Positions 63,819 to 64,000 of a DNA stretch of 64,000 nt are shown here, one piece after another. The notes under the pieces are model-generated. The model worked only from the letters and a program-made list of their open reading frames with translations. It was not told the DNA's origin and ran no database searches. Position numbers and translations under genes: made by a program. The number at the start of each line of letters is the position of its first letter. Position 1 is the first letter of the stretch. Source of the stretch: Tindallia californiensis (lineage in GTDB: Bacteria; Bacillota; Clostridia; Peptostreptococcales; Tindalliaceae); the NCBI RefSeq assembly GCF_900107405.1, contig NZ_FNPV01000005.1:186001-250000 (forward strand), written 5' to 3'.

Positions 63819-64000
63819 CTATCCCTCACTCTGAAGCAAATCAAAAAAATAGTTTTCTATTTTTTTGATTTGCGTTTCAACACTTGCATCAACTTGCCCA
63901 GAAGCAGTTTCTATAATGACACTCCCTAAACCCATAGAAGGATCACTTTTTATGTTAATATCTCTAATCCCATCAGTCATAAGGTAAATCCGGTTTTTGT
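63819..64000 (-). CDS. fliH: Flagellar assembly protein FliH, C-terminal end
   Basis: Only the last 60 residues are in the window. They include LGSVIIETASGQVDASVETQIKKIENYFFDLLQ, the FliH/HrpE C-terminal signature (gIIET..G.IDASIetQL). FliH dimers regulate FliI and bring it to the export gate. The TAG stop is directly followed by fliI. The N-terminus is beyond position 64000. Confidence 0.88.
   Translation of the reverse strand, partial: KNRIYLMTDGIRDINIKSDPSMGLGSVIIETASGQVDASVETQIKKIENYFFDLLQSEG

Overview
The window is an AT-rich chromosomal segment of a spore-forming, flagellated, anaerobic-type Firmicute (class Clostridia). The evidence is Gram-positive PolC, spoVS, RNase Y, a CheC/CheD/FliY chemotaxis set, rimO and ispG next to polC, and a gene order that follows the Bacillus subtilis fla/che to spoVS region with clostridial differences (motAB inside the fla operon, ispG between rseP and polC, nrnA between rbfA and truB). 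The PomA/PomB-like stator hints at sodium-driven motility, as in alkaliphilic or halophilic relatives such as Alkaliphilus or Tindallia. That genus-level guess is weak.

Every supported gene is on the minus strand, so transcription runs from position 64000 towards 1. No rRNA, tRNA, IS element, prophage or CRISPR array was seen, and no gene-free stretch exceeds 300 bases; the longest gap, 247 bases, is between rny and recA.

Layout in transcription order. (1) 64000-36123: a fla/che superoperon of export ATPase genes, a MotE-like protein, hook genes, the stator, switch, export gate, FlhF/FlhG, a PilZ protein, the chemotaxis core, sigma-D, a FapA-like protein, a small basic protein and a SwrB-like membrane protein. 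(2) 36107-34569: rpsB-tsf with its own promoter and leader. (3) 34547-23817: pyrH, frr, a 60-residue PASTA-like protein, uppS, cdsA, dxr, rseP, ispG, polC, joining nucleotide, ribosome-recycling, isoprenoid and lipid-carrier, membrane-protease and replication functions. (4) 23833-16030: the rimP-nusA-ylxR-L7Ae-infB-rbfA-nrnA-truB-ribF operon, preceded by a promoter and an intrinsic terminator. (5) 16060-13441: rpsO-pnp. (6) 13335-6706: M16 peptidase, ftsK, rimO, pgsA, recA. (7) 6606-4411: rny and spoVS as separate units. (8) 4390-1: PHP phosphoesterase, purB, asnS and a partial pseudouridine synthase.

The most interesting items are regulatory and small-gene features. They are a promoter-terminator leader upstream of nusA that resembles the B. 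subtilis NusA autoregulatory attenuator, a free-standing PASTA-like microprotein, an enlarged MotE/MgtE-N-like protein in the fla operon, a PomAB-like stator, a possible AUU start for RNase Y, and structured leaders before rpsO, rpsB and flgE. I found no clearly undescribed multi-gene system. Where several start codons were possible I chose them by Shine-Dalgarno spacing, and many genes use TTG or GTG.
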